Both the position numbers and the translations under genes were made by a program. 64,000 nucleotides of DNA from positions 32,184 through 96,183 of the forward strand of contig CAVUGE010000035.1 in NCBI GenBank assembly GCA_963740945.1, given 5' to 3'. Source of the stretch: CAVQBP01 sp963740945 (GTDB lineage Bacteria; Bacteroidota; Ignavibacteria; Ignavibacteriales; Ignavibacteriaceae). This document shows positions 34,726 to 43,543 of the stretch, in pieces; position 1 is the first letter of the stretch; each line of letters starts with the position of its first letter. The notes below the pieces were generated by a model, which was given only the letters and a program-made list of their open reading frames with translations, had not been told where the DNA came from and did not search any database.

Positions 34726-35400
34726 TTAAGAATTATACTTTCTCCATTTTTTAGTTTGTTCTTTTGATTGTTCTTCTTTCCATTTTTGTATTTCTTTGTC
34801 ATTTCCAGATAAAAGAACTTCCGGGACTTTCATTCCTCTATATTCAGCCGGTCTAGTGTAATAAGGAGCTTCAAGAATCTCTCCATCCTGAAAAGAATCA
34901 TTCAGAGCAGATACACTATCATTAAGAACTCCCGGTATTAACCGTACAACTGCATCAATAATCATTAATGCAGGTAATTCACCGCCGGTTAAAATAAAAT
35001 TTCCGATTGAAATTTCATCTGTAGCAAAACTTATTCTAACTCTGTCATCAATTTCTTTATAATGACCTGCAATTAAAAGTATATTTTTGCAAAGAGAAAG
35101 GTTATTAGCGAGCTTTTGGTTAAAGATCTTCCCTTTTGGAGAAGTAAAAATAATATGCTCATATTCTCTCTCTTGATTCAGTTTCTCAATACATTCAAAG
35201 AACGGTTCCGGCTTTAAGACCATTCCAGGTCCTCCGCCAAAAGGCCTATCATCTATTTGTTTATGTTTATTGAAAGCATAATCTCTAAGATTATGAATAT
35301 GAATTTCAATCTTCTTCTTATCTTGCGCTCTTTTGATTATACTTGAATTTAAAGGGCTTAATAATAAATCCGGGACAGCAGTTATAACATCAATCCTCAT
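34726..35400 (-). CDS. trmD: tRNA (guanine-37-N1)-methyltransferase
   Basis: The 224-residue SPOUT methyltransferase shows the trefoil-knot motifs DDRPFGGGPGMVLKPEPFFE, LIAGHYKEIDDRV, DEISIGNFILTGGELPAL and LIPGVLNDSVSALNDSF, followed by the C-terminal LEAPYYTRPAEYRGMKVPEVLLSGN. It methylates G37 in tRNAs with a G36, preventing frameshifts. The start overlaps the end of rimM by 11 bases, typical for this operon. Length is slightly short of the E. coli enzyme but complete for the family. Confidence 0.98.
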   Translation of the reverse strand: MRIDVITAVPDLLLSPLNSSIIKRAQDKKKIEIHIHNLRDYAFNKHKQIDDRPFGGGPGMVLKPEPFFECIEKLNQEREYEHIIFTSPKGKIFNQKLANNLSLCKNILLIAGHYKEIDDRVRISFATDEISIGNFILTGGELPALMIIDAVVRLIPGVLNDSVSALNDSFQDGEILEAPYYTRPAEYRGMKVPEVLLSGNDKEIQKWKEEQSKEQTKKWRKYNS

Positions 35401-35902
35401 TGTCGCTTAAGTCAACATCCTTTTTAAGAATAAGCTTTTTTTCTGAAATTTCAAATTTTTCAATGAACTCTTTAACAGCAGGTATTAAAATTTCTTTCCC
35501 GTTTGAATCAATTATATAAACATCATTTGCAGGAAAAGAGAGAACATCTTTGATTTTCCCAATCAAAATATTATTCTGAAATACTAAACTGTCAATAATG
35601 TCATGAATAAAGTATTGTTGAGAAGGAAGTTTAACCAAACCTTTTTCATCGACAAAAATCTCTTTTCCTATTAATACTTTAAGATCGTTTTCTTCATTAA
35701 AATTCTTAAATTTTATAATGAAAGAATCCTTTCTCTTTTGAACTTTTTCTACATAAAATTCTTTTTTGTCGCCAAAGAAATCTATATAAACCTTATGCAG
35801 ATCATAAAACCGTTCAGGGAAATCAGAATAGGAAAAAATTCTGACAAATCCCTCTTTACCATAAGCAGCTTGGATTTTAGCAATAAGAAAATATTCCGGC
35901 AC
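35390..35902 (-). CDS. rimM: Ribosome maturation factor RimM
   Basis: The 170-residue protein has an N-terminal RimM β-barrel (FLIAKIQAAYGKEGFVRIFSY) and a C-terminal PRC-barrel (IGKIKDVLSFPANDVYIIDSNGKEILIPAV). It helps mature the 30S head through binding S19. The start is GTG at 35902, 9 bases after the KH-protein stop; the ribosome binding site is weak, so coupled translation from the upstream gene is likely. It overlaps trmD by 11 bases. The sequence is divergent but position and both domains make the assignment firm. Confidence 0.95.
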   Translation of the reverse strand: MPEYFLIAKIQAAYGKEGFVRIFSYSDFPERFYDLHKVYIDFFGDKKEFYVEKVQKRKDSFIIKFKNFNEENDLKVLIGKEIFVDEKGLVKLPSQQYFIHDIIDSLVFQNNILIGKIKDVLSFPANDVYIIDSNGKEILIPAVKEFIEKFEISEKKLILKKDVDLSDNED

Positions 35903-35911
35903 AAGGTAAAT

Positions 35912-36145
35912 TTAATCTAAGATTTCCAATATTGCCCGCTTACCGTCCTTAGCAGCAATGGCTGTGAGAAGGGTCCGCATAGCTTGGGCAGTTTTACCCT
36001 GTTTGCCAATTACTTTCCCTACATCATCCGCCTGAACTTTTAATGAAAGAATAACTTTATTTTCTTCAGGCATTTTTTCTTCAATTACCACATTATCGGG
36101 ATGATCGACTAAATGCTTTGCGATGAATTCAATGAATTCTTTCAT
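35912..36145 (-). CDS. khpA: KH-domain RNA-binding protein KhpA
   Basis: The 77-residue protein is a single KH domain with the nucleic-acid loop VIGKQGKTAQAMRTLLTAI, preceded by MKEFIEFIAKHLVDHPDNVV. It matches the YlqC/KhpA family, small RNA-binding proteins that sit between rpsP and rimM in many bacteria, as here, and act with KhpB in post-transcriptional control of division and envelope genes. AGGAGGC is located about 12 bases upstream of the ATG. Confidence 0.96.
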   Translation of the reverse strand: MKEFIEFIAKHLVDHPDNVVIEEKMPEENKVILSLKVQADDVGKVIGKQGKTAQAMRTLLTAIAAKDGKRAILEILD

Positions 36146-36226
36146 GGGAACAAGCCTCCTATTTAGAGCACGGGAGCTTTATGAAAAGTACAGAAGAATT
36201 GCCTAAATAAACAATAATCTGTAATC

Positions 36227-36757
36227 TTATTCTTTATCCGAAGCATTCTCATCAGAAGCAGCGCCCTTTACTTCTGCTGTACCATTGTCAATAATATTTT
36301 TACCTGGCTCTTCTTGTGAAATATTTTCAGTATTTGTATTCTCACTTTGAGTTGGGACTTCCGTTTCCACTTTGGATTTTATATCAGATTTTTCTGTTTC
36401 ATTTTTCTTAGTACCCTTGCTCTTATTACCTGATGCTTCTTTCATCTTCTCCCATTTATTCATTTCTTCTTGAATCTTTCCTTCAGAAAATCCTTTCTTT
36501 GAAAGTTCATTTTTTAATGTTAAGCCTTTTTGTCTTAAAAGGCTTTTAACAGTATCAGTCGGCTGGGCACCGTTTTTTAACCAATAGAATACTCTGTCTT
36601 CCTTCAATTCAATTGTATGGGGATTGGTAAGCGGATTATATAATCCAACAGCTTCAAGAAATTTTCCATCTCTAGGTGATCTGGAATCTGCGGCTACAAC
36701 TTTATAAATTGGTTGTTTTTTCTTGCCCATTCTTCTTAATCTTAACTTTACAGCCAA
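36227..36757 (-). CDS. rpsP: 30S ribosomal protein S16 (bS16) with long C-terminal extension
   Basis: Residues 1-80 are a standard bS16 (MAVKLRLRRMGKKKQPIYKV, VVAADSRSPRDGKFLEAVG, YNPLTNPH, RVFYWLKNGAQPTDTV). About 95 additional residues follow, at first helical and basic, then acidic and rich in E, K, S and N, without a recognised fold; many Bacteroidota S16 proteins have such tails. The start is TTG at 36757, with GGAGG 8 bases upstream and no nearby ATG. It follows ffh by 47 bases. Confidence 0.97.
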   Translation of the reverse strand: MAVKLRLRRMGKKKQPIYKVVAADSRSPRDGKFLEAVGLYNPLTNPHTIELKEDRVFYWLKNGAQPTDTVKSLLRQKGLTLKNELSKKGFSEGKIQEEMNKWEKMKEASGNKSKGTKKNETEKSDIKSKVETEVPTQSENTNTENISQEEPGKNIIDNGTAEVKGAASDENASDKE

Positions 36758-36804
36758 ATTGTTTAACCTCCGTTATTCTTTCTAATTCATTTTTAAACTT
36801 AAAA

Positions 36805-38133
36805 TTACCTGCTTACAGGCATATTATTTAATACTGAGTTACTGAAACCTTTCCTGCTCAACTTCCCCATCATTTTTTGCATTTCTCCAAATTGCTTAAT
36901 TAAACGGTTTACATCTTGAATTGATGTGCCGCTTCCACGAGCTATTCTTTTACGACGACTCCCATTTAAAACTTTAGGGGTTGTTCTCTCTTGCAACGTC
37001 ATTGAGTTAATAATAGCTTCTACTTTAATCAATGCATTATCATCCACCTGGGCATTCTTTATTTGGGAATTAATCCCTGGAATCATTCCTAACAATGAAG
37101 TTAGAGAACCCATTTTCTTGATAACTTTAATTTGCTTAAGAAAATCATCAAAATCAAATTTATTTTTCCTTAATTTTTCTTCTAATCTTTTAACTTCCCG
37201 TTCATCAAAGCTTTCCTGAGCTTTCTCTACAAGAGAAATTATATCACCTTTACCTAAAATTCTAGAAGCCAGCCTATCCGGGAAAAAAGGTTCAAGGTCT
37301 TTTAATTTCTCACCGTTACTAATAAATTTAATCGGTTTACCAACAACAGTTCTAATTGATAAAGCAGCCCCTCCTCTAGCGTCGCCATCTAATTTAGTAA
37401 GAACAATACCATCATAATTAACCATTTCATTAAATGCTTTAGCAGAATTAACAGCGTCCTGTCCTGTCATAGAATCTACAACAAATAAAGTTTCCGTGGG
37501 GTTTACGATCGTTTTAATATCTGAAACTTCAGCCATCATCGCTTCATCTACATGAAGACGACCTGCTGTATCAATAATCACTGTATTAAAATTTCCTTCT
37601 TTAGCAAACTGAAGAGATTCGGTCACAACCTTTCTGGCATCTTTTTCATCTAAGGAAAACACAGGAATAAAAATCTGCCCGCCAAGCAATTTTAATTGTT
37701 CAATGGCTGCAGGACGATAAATATCAGCTGCAACAAGGAGTACTTTTCGTCCGTTTTCTTTAAGCCTTTTAGCTAATTTACCGCAAAATGTAGTTTTTCC
37801 CGAACCCTGTAAGCCGACAACCAGGATAACTGTGATCCCTGATCCATTAATCTTAATTTCAGTTTGAATACCACCTAAAAGAGTTACTAATTCATCATAA
37901 ATGATTTTGGTTATTAACTGACCGGGAGAAATGGAAGCAATTACATCTTTACCTAAAGCCCGTGATGAAACATGATCAATAAAATCTTTAGCGACTTTAT
38001 AGTTAACATCTGCATCAAGAAGAACTCTTCTAATTTCTCTCAGCGTATCAGAAATATTTTTTTCAGATATTTTTCCCTGACCGCTTACCTTTTTAAGGGT
38101 TGAATCTAATTTTAACGATAATTCTTCAAACAT
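36805..38133 (-). CDS. ffh: Signal recognition particle protein Ffh
   Basis: The 442-residue GTPase has the helical N domain, the G domain with P-loop VVGLQGSGKTTFCGKLA, insertion-box region ADIYRPAAIEQL, DTAGRLHVDE, TKLDGDARGGAAL and GEKLKDLEPF, and the methionine-rich M domain (MGSLTSLLGMIPG, GSRRKRIARGSGTS), which binds 4.5S RNA and signal peptides. With FtsY it directs nascent inner-membrane proteins to SecYEG. It heads the rpsP-rplS gene group and lies 40 bases after atpG. Confidence 0.98.
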   Translation of the reverse strand: MFEELSLKLDSTLKKVSGQGKISEKNISDTLREIRRVLLDADVNYKVAKDFIDHVSSRALGKDVIASISPGQLITKIIYDELVTLLGGIQTEIKINGSGITVILVVGLQGSGKTTFCGKLAKRLKENGRKVLLVAADIYRPAAIEQLKLLGGQIFIPVFSLDEKDARKVVTESLQFAKEGNFNTVIIDTAGRLHVDEAMMAEVSDIKTIVNPTETLFVVDSMTGQDAVNSAKAFNEMVNYDGIVLTKLDGDARGGAALSIRTVVGKPIKFISNGEKLKDLEPFFPDRLASRILGKGDIISLVEKAQESFDEREVKRLEEKLRKNKFDFDDFLKQIKVIKKMGSLTSLLGMIPGINSQIKNAQVDDNALIKVEAIINSMTLQERTTPKVLNGSRRKRIARGSGTSIQDVNRLIKQFGEMQKMMGKLSRKGFSNSVLNNMPVSR

Positions 38134-38173
38134 ATAAAATAAATTTATAATTTATCGAGAAAAAATTAAAGGA

Positions 38174-39043
38174 TTAGCTCGCCTTAAGTGCGTTAGCCCC
38201 CGAAACGATTTCCAGGATCTCTTTGGTAATTGCAGCCTGTCTTTCCTTGTTATATTTGAGCTGTAAAGTCCTTATTAATTCTTTCGCGTTGGTTGTAGCA
38301 TTATCCATAGCTGTCATTCTCGCACCAAATTCAGCTGCATTTGATTCCAGTAAAATCCGCCACATTTGAGCTTTCAAATGCTTTGGCAACAAATATTTAA
38401 ATATTGATTTTTGATCCGGTTCAAATATAAAATATGGTTCATTTTTCTTTTCTTCTTTATTCCCTTTTTTAATGGGGATAGGAAGAAACTGCTCAATTAC
38501 TATTTTCTGCTGAATAATTGATTTGAATTCATTATATATAATAAATATTTGATCGAAAGTATAGTTTAAATATAATTTAATCACTTCATCCGTTATATTT
38601 AATAAAGATGAGTATTCTAGTTTTGAAAATAGGCCAATCCTTTTATTAATAATTTCATAATCTCTTCTATTAAAAAAGTCATAACCTTTTTTACCAATAC
38701 AAAATATACCGGGAGTGACATTAGCAGGCAATTTATCAGCAAAGCCCACTGCTTCTTTTATAATATTCGTATTGAATGCTCCGCAAAGCCCTCTATCAGC
38801 TGTAACAATTACAACAGCAACATTTTTAATTTCTCTTTGAGCAATAAATGGGTTACTAAAATCTTCCTCGGTTATAAGATCATTAAGGAGTTCTGAAATT
38901 TTACGAGCATAAGGCCTGGCACTCACGATTTTTTCCTGTGCTCTTCTTAATTTAGAAGCCGCAACCATTTTCATAGCCTTAGTAATCTGCTGGGTATTTT
39001 GAACACCCTTTATTCTTCGCTTTATGTCTCTTAATGTAGCCAC
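38174..39043 (-). CDS. atpG: ATP synthase F1 gamma subunit
   Basis: The 289-residue protein has the conserved N-terminal helix MATLRDIKRRIKGVQNTQQI followed by TKAMKMVAASKLRRAQ, the Rossmann part TADRGLCGAFNTNI, and the C-terminal helix ARMTAMDNATTNAKELI with LKYNKERQAAITKEILEIVSGA. It forms the rotor shaft of F1. The start is GTG at 39043. It is the last gene of this ATP synthase operon: beta (atpD) and epsilon (atpC) do not follow, ffh does. Confidence 0.97.
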   Translation of the reverse strand: MATLRDIKRRIKGVQNTQQITKAMKMVAASKLRRAQEKIVSARPYARKISELLNDLITEEDFSNPFIAQREIKNVAVVIVTADRGLCGAFNTNIIKEAVGFADKLPANVTPGIFCIGKKGYDFFNRRDYEIINKRIGLFSKLEYSSLLNITDEVIKLYLNYTFDQIFIIYNEFKSIIQQKIVIEQFLPIPIKKGNKEEKKNEPYFIFEPDQKSIFKYLLPKHLKAQMWRILLESNAAEFGARMTAMDNATTNAKELIRTLQLKYNKERQAAITKEILEIVSGANALKAS

Positions 39044-39090
39044 TTTTGGTTAATATGTTCTTATTTTCAATATGATTGAGAAAGCTACAG

Positions 39091-40641
39091 TTATTTATTT
39101 TCTTTAAATATTTTTAAAAATTCATCTGCAGCTTTTTCAATTGATGATATAGTATCATCAGAAAGTTGTCGTTCTTTTTTAATTGCTTCAAAAATATTAT
39201 TGTAATTAACTTCAAAATATTCCAATGCTTCTTTTTCAAACCGTTTTATATCATGCACCGGTATACTATCCATATAGCCATTAGTACCGAGATAAATGCT
39301 TACAACCTGTTTTTCTACAGGCACGGGATTATATTGCCCTTGTTTAAGAAGCTCTACAAGCCTGGCACCTTTAGAAAGAGTATGTTGAGTAGCTTTATCC
39401 AGATCAGAACCAAATTTTGCGAAAGCTTCAAGTTCCCGGTATTGAGCCAGATCCAGCTTTAAACTACCTGCAACTTTTTTCATTGCTTTAATCTGAGCAT
39501 TTCCGCCTACGCGTGAGACTGATATACCAACATTTATAGCTGGCCGGACACCCGCATTAAATAAATTTGATTCCAGATAAATTTGTCCATCTGTAATCGA
39601 AATAACATTAGTAGGGATATACGCCGAGACATCACCCTGCTGTGTTTCAATTATCGGGAGAGCCGTTAAACTCCCACCGCCTAAATCTTCACTTAACTTT
39701 GAAGCTCTTTCCAGTAATCTCGAATGAAGATAAAAAACATCTCCGGGATAGGCTTCTCTTCCGGGAGGTCTCCTTAATAATAAGGATAATTCACGGTAAG
39801 CGGCAGCTTGTTTAGAAAGATCATCATAAATTACTAAAGCATGTTTTCCATTGTCTCTAAAGAATTCCCCCAATGTTGCACCGGAATAAGGAGCAATAAA
39901 TTGCAGCGGAGCAGGTTCTGAAGCAGCAGCCGAAACTACAGTAGTATACTGCATAGCATCATGTTCTTGCAATTTTGCCACAACCTGTGCAATAGTTGAA
40001 CTTTTTTGTCCGATAGCTACATAAATGCAGTAAACAGGTTTAATCCCAAGCTTTTTAGCTTCATCTGAATGAGTATATTTTTGACTTATTATTGTATCGA
40101 CAGCAACAGCTGTTTTACCGGTTTGTCTGTCTCCAATAATTAATTCTCGTTGACCCCGTCCTATAGGAATCATTGCATCAACAGCAGTTATACCGGTTTG
40201 GAGAGGTTCTTTTACCGGTTGTCTTTGAATTACACCTAATGCTTTTCTCTCTATTGGCTGATATTTTTCAAGATTAATTTCACCTTTACCATCGATTGGT
40301 ATGCCTAACGGACTGATAACTCTGCCTAACATTTGTTCGCCAACAGGCATTGAGGCAACTCTTTTAGTTCTTTTTACAGTATCTCCCTCTTTCACTAAAG
40401 TTGATTCTCCAAAAAGGACACATCCAACACTATCCTCATCCAAATTTAGAACCATACCAATAACATTGTTTGGAAATTCAACAAGTTCACTGGCCATAAC
40501 TTTTGATAATCCGTAAACGCGGGCAATACCATCTCCAACTTGAAGTACAGTCCCTACGTCATAAATATCAACTTCACTTTCAAAGCCGGATAATTGTCTT
40601 CTTAATATTGCTGATATTTCTTCCGGTCTAACTTCTGCCAT
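39091..40641 (-). CDS. atpA: ATP synthase F1 alpha subunit
   Basis: At 516 residues it matches the family throughout: YGLSKVMASELVEFPNN in the β-barrel, RKALGVIQRQPVKEPLQTGI, P-loop IIGDRQTGKTAVAVDTI, ALVIYDDLSKQAAAYRELSLL, PPGREAYPGDVFYLHSRLLE, and SVSRVGGNAQIKAMKKVAGS with the catalytic arginine that acts on the neighbouring beta subunit. It is non-catalytic itself. It lies between atpH and atpG. Confidence 0.99.
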   Translation of the reverse strand: MAEVRPEEISAILRRQLSGFESEVDIYDVGTVLQVGDGIARVYGLSKVMASELVEFPNNVIGMVLNLDEDSVGCVLFGESTLVKEGDTVKRTKRVASMPVGEQMLGRVISPLGIPIDGKGEINLEKYQPIERKALGVIQRQPVKEPLQTGITAVDAMIPIGRGQRELIIGDRQTGKTAVAVDTIISQKYTHSDEAKKLGIKPVYCIYVAIGQKSSTIAQVVAKLQEHDAMQYTTVVSAAASEPAPLQFIAPYSGATLGEFFRDNGKHALVIYDDLSKQAAAYRELSLLLRRPPGREAYPGDVFYLHSRLLERASKLSEDLGGGSLTALPIIETQQGDVSAYIPTNVISITDGQIYLESNLFNAGVRPAINVGISVSRVGGNAQIKAMKKVAGSLKLDLAQYRELEAFAKFGSDLDKATQHTLSKGARLVELLKQGQYNPVPVEKQVVSIYLGTNGYMDSIPVHDIKRFEKEALEYFEVNYNNIFEAIKKERQLSDDTISSIEKAADEFLKIFKENK

Positions 40642-40699
40642 TTTTCTATTCCTTTATGCCTCAGATATATTAGATAAAAGGCTTTCTAATTACTAAAAA

Positions 40700-41254
40700 T
40701 TAATTTAAAGACATACTGCCAGATAAAAATTGCTTTTTTAAAAGATCTAATTGATGACTAAAAGAAGCATTATAAACAGTATCGCCTATTTTTGCGATAA
40801 ATCCACCAACAATATTTTTATTTATAGTATATTTAAAAAGTGCTTCTTTATTTAAATATTTTTCGAGTCTATCTTTTAAATGTGCTTTCTGCTCATCGTC
40901 AAATTCAAAAGCGGTTTCTACTTCAACGAATATTAAATTCATTTTTTCATTGTAGAGTTCGGTAAATTTTTGAAATATATCAAATAATAAATCTTCTCTA
41001 TTTTTTTCAATTACAAACTTCAAAAAGTTCATTGTCTCTTTGTCAACCTTAGAATTGAAAATTTCATTTAAGATTGAAAACTTAAGATGAGGCCTAACTA
41101 TGGGATTCTCAATCATCGTTCTTAATTTTGGGTTTTCCATCAAAACATTCTTTAATAATTCAATGTCCACGGCGATTAATTCAAGGATATTTTTTTCCTC
41201 AGCCATTTGTATTAAGGAAGAAGCATATCTATAAGAGACTTTGTAATCAATCAT
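40700..41254 (-). CDS. atpH: ATP synthase F1 delta subunit
   Basis: The 184-residue protein has the OSCP/delta pattern: an N-terminal helical bundle (YKVSYRYASSLIQMAEEKN, ENPKLRTMIENPIVRPHLK) and a C-terminal domain ending VVGGFIAKIGDTVYNASFSHQL. It connects the top of F1 to the peripheral b stalk. It starts 2 bases after atpF ends, so translation is coupled. Confidence 0.96.
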   Translation of the reverse strand: MIDYKVSYRYASSLIQMAEEKNILELIAVDIELLKNVLMENPKLRTMIENPIVRPHLKFSILNEIFNSKVDKETMNFLKFVIEKNREDLLFDIFQKFTELYNEKMNLIFVEVETAFEFDDEQKAHLKDRLEKYLNKEALFKYTINKNIVGGFIAKIGDTVYNASFSHQLDLLKKQFLSGSMSLN

Positions 41255-41256
41255 AG

Positions 41257-41802
41257 TTAATTTTTTGTAATTGAGTTGATATAATCATCTACAATTTTCT
41301 TATTAGTTTCTTTACTAATATTTTCTTTCAATATTTTTTCGGCAGCTTTTACAGCTATTTCAGCTATTTGATTTTTTAACTCATTAAATGCAGAATCCTT
41401 TTTTCTCTCAATTTCATCAGATGCATCTGAAATTATTTTTTGTGCTTGCTGTCTGCTTTCCTGAATGATTTGATCTTTCAATTTCTCTGCATACGTTCTG
41501 CTTTGTTCAATTATTTTTTTAGATTCTTCTTCAGCTTTTGCCAAATTTGCCTGATTTTCATCCAGGACTTTTTGAGCCTCTTCCTTTGCTCTTTCCGCTT
41601 TTTGAAGAGATTCTCTAATAGCTGCCTCTCTTTGATCTAAAGCAGTAAGAATAGGTTTCCATGCAACTTTTTTTAATACCAAAAGAAGTATAACAAAGGT
41701 TATCACAGTCCAGAATATCAGTCCAGGACTAACGCTTACAAGGCTTGATCCTCCTTCTTCAGCAGCTAAAACCGCCAAAGCCGGAATTAAATTCAAAAGC
41801 AT
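41257..41802 (-). CDS. atpF: ATP synthase F0 b subunit
   Basis: One transmembrane helix (VSPGLIFWTVITFVILLLVL, about residues 24-45) is followed by a long charged coiled coil (KAERAKEEAQKVLDENQANL) to residue about 181, the usual b-subunit shape. It is the peripheral stalk. Both GTG (41805) and ATG (41802) could start the frame; the ATG with AAGGAA 8 bases before it is preferred. Only one b-type gene is present, so the stalk is a homodimer. Confidence 0.96.
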   Translation of the reverse strand: MLLNLIPALAVLAAEEGGSSLVSVSPGLIFWTVITFVILLLVLKKVAWKPILTALDQREAAIRESLQKAERAKEEAQKVLDENQANLAKAEEESKKIIEQSRTYAEKLKDQIIQESRQQAQKIISDASDEIERKKDSAFNELKNQIAEIAVKAAEKILKENISKETNKKIVDDYINSITKN

Positions 41803-41825
41803 CACAAAATTCCTTTAAAAATAAT

Positions 41826-42047
41826 TTAACTTTTAACCGCTAAAAGGATACATATTACGAGTGCAAAAAAAGCGATACCTTCAATTAGAGCTGCGGCAAT
41901 AATCATATTGGTACGAATTGGACCGGCAGCTTCAGGTTGTCTTCCCATAGCTTCCAGAGCTGATGCAGCAAGTTTTCCTATTCCAAGACCAGCACCAATA
42001 ACTGCTATACCGGCTCCTATTCCGGCAGCTAACCAACCTAAATCCAT
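41826..42047 (-). CDS. atpE: ATP synthase F0 c subunit
   Basis: The 73-residue hairpin has a glycine-rich first helix (AAGIGAGIAVIGAGLGIGKL), the polar loop GRQPEA and a second helix with the ion-binding Glu56 (ALIEGIAFFALVICILL). The glutamine on helix 1 and the Ser/Thr after the glutamate that mark sodium-binding rings are absent, so a proton-driven ring is expected. A good GGAG site precedes the ATG. Confidence 0.97.
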   Translation of the reverse strand: MDLGWLAAGIGAGIAVIGAGLGIGKLAASALEAMGRQPEAAGPIRTNMIIAAALIEGIAFFALVICILLAVKS

Positions 42048-42088
42048 AATTTTCTCCTAATTTATATTAATAGTTAATGTTTTTTATT

Positions 42089-42934
42089 TTAATGTTCTTG
42101 ATGTACCGCCATACCTATATATAATGCGGTAAGCATCGCAAAGATATATGCTTGAATAAGTGCAACGAGCAATTCAAGTAAATATATAAACAAAGCAAAT
42201 CCAACTGAAACAGGTGAGACAAGGACTGTTTTCAGAATAAAAATTAAACCAATCAAAGAAAAAATTACCACATGTCCCGCAATCATATTAGCAAAAAGAC
42301 GAATACACAATGAAAATGGTTTTGTAAATAAACCGATTATTTCAACAACAACAATAAGAGGTAGAATAGCAATGGGCATACCGGATGGGATTAATCCTTT
42401 AAAATATGCAACAAATCCATGTTTTTGTATCCCTCCGAACTGTGTTGCAATAAAGGATATTCCGGCAAGAGCTGCAGTAACTGCAATATTACCAGTTATC
42501 GATGCAGAATAAGGTATTAAACCAAATAAATTACCGAATAAAACGAAAAAGAATAGTGTTAATAAATAGGGAAGAAATTTTTCATAACCTTCACCAATAG
42601 TGGGTTTTACAATTTCATCCCTAACAAAAAGAATTATAATTTCAAAAAAATTTGTTAATCCTTTAGGAATTAATGATTTTTTATATCCTTTGGATAGAAA
42701 GAAAAACAATAAGATTAACGTTATTGCTACAATCCACATGAAAAAGACATTTTTGGTTATTGAGATATCAATTCCAAATAGTTCCAGATGAGGCAGAAAT
42801 AACCTTCCGAACGGGTCAAAATCAATATAATTTGAATCCATAACATGGTGAAGAATCCAACCACCCCCCTGCTCCCCCGAAGTTCTGAGGGTATCCACAG
42901 CCGTAAGAGTATCTGCAGGATTACTAAGAATCAT
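42089..42934 (-). CDS. atpB: ATP synthase F0 a subunit
   Basis: The 281-residue membrane protein contains the essential arginine in FSLCIRLFANMIAGHVVIF, FLLTLFFFVLFGNLFGLIPY-type helices and the C-terminal LLVALIQAYIFAMLTALYIG. The N-terminal 80 residues are longer than in E. coli, with a likely periplasmic segment before the first helix, as usual in Bacteroidota. It provides the proton half-channels. It starts 7 bases after the upstream four-helix protein's stop. Confidence 0.97.
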   Translation of the reverse strand: MILSNPADTLTAVDTLRTSGEQGGGWILHHVMDSNYIDFDPFGRLFLPHLELFGIDISITKNVFFMWIVAITLILLFFFLSKGYKKSLIPKGLTNFFEIIILFVRDEIVKPTIGEGYEKFLPYLLTLFFFVLFGNLFGLIPYSASITGNIAVTAALAGISFIATQFGGIQKHGFVAYFKGLIPSGMPIAILPLIVVVEIIGLFTKPFSLCIRLFANMIAGHVVIFSLIGLIFILKTVLVSPVSVGFALFIYLLELLVALIQAYIFAMLTALYIGMAVHQEH

Positions 42935-42941
42935 AAAATGC

Positions 42942-43319
42942 TTAAGTTTTCTTCATATATAAGAAAATTATTTCAATAATCAAATATAAAATGTAAAAAA
43001 AAAGGATAGAAAATATAAAACTATTCTCATTTATATTCAAGAATTTTAAGGAAATAAATACTACTGAAAGCATTAACAATAATCTAGCAGTTATCCCACC
43101 TAAAATAACCTTAAAAAATATTTCCTGAGATTTTTGCAGTCCTATTTTTATGCTGATTAATCCAATTATAAAATTAAAAGTGGTGATGGCAAAACCAATC
43201 ATAATAGAAAAGAAAGATAAACCGGAAATTAAAGAAAATGAATAGAGAAATATTAAAAAGGATATAAGGATGAAAAACAGAACAGAAATTTTAAGCAAAA
43301 AATTCCTATATAAATTCAT
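42942..43319 (-). CDS. Four-helix membrane protein, AtpI-like
   Basis: The 125-residue protein consists of four hydrophobic helices (VLFFILISFLIFLYSFSLI, FFSIMIGFAITTFNFIIGLI, VILGGITARLLLMLSVVFIS, FIFSILFFYILYLIIEIIFL) and little else. Sequence similarity to named families is weak; position between AtpZ and atpB and the four-helix topology fit AtpI-type accessory proteins thought to aid c-ring assembly or magnesium supply. It overlaps the upstream gene by 4 bases. Confidence 0.75.
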   Translation of the reverse strand: MNLYRNFLLKISVLFFILISFLIFLYSFSLISGLSFFSIMIGFAITTFNFIIGLISIKIGLQKSQEIFFKVILGGITARLLLMLSVVFISLKFLNINENSFIFSILFFYILYLIIEIIFLYMKKT

Positions 43320-43543
43320 TTCCCAGATTTTAGGACTGTTTTAATAAAATTATATAAACCAGCAAAGACTCCAAGAAATGAGCAGACAATGGTCAGAATA
43401 GGGCTGGTCATAAATTTCTTATCCAGCCAAATCCCTAAAAAAACCATTGCTACAACAGTAATCGCCAATTGGAGTCCGAGACCTAGGTAAGGACCGTACT
43501 CCACAATAGAATTTTTTTGTTCCCCTTTTTCATCCTTTTTCAT
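43316..43543 (-). CDS. atpZ: AtpZ/AtpI-family F0F1 ATP synthase accessory protein
   Basis: The 75-residue protein has two transmembrane helices (GPYLGLGLQLAITVVAMVF, LTIVCSFLGVFAGLYNFIKTV) joined by GIWLDKKFMTSP, the pattern of the putative F0F1-ATPase subunit family (PF09527). Such proteins, encoded ahead of atpB, are thought to assist assembly or form a magnesium/calcium channel with AtpI. Four-base overlaps with both neighbours tie it to one operon. Confidence 0.88.
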   Translation of the reverse strand: MKKDEKGEQKNSIVEYGPYLGLGLQLAITVVAMVFLGIWLDKKFMTSPILTIVCSFLGVFAGLYNFIKTVLKSGK

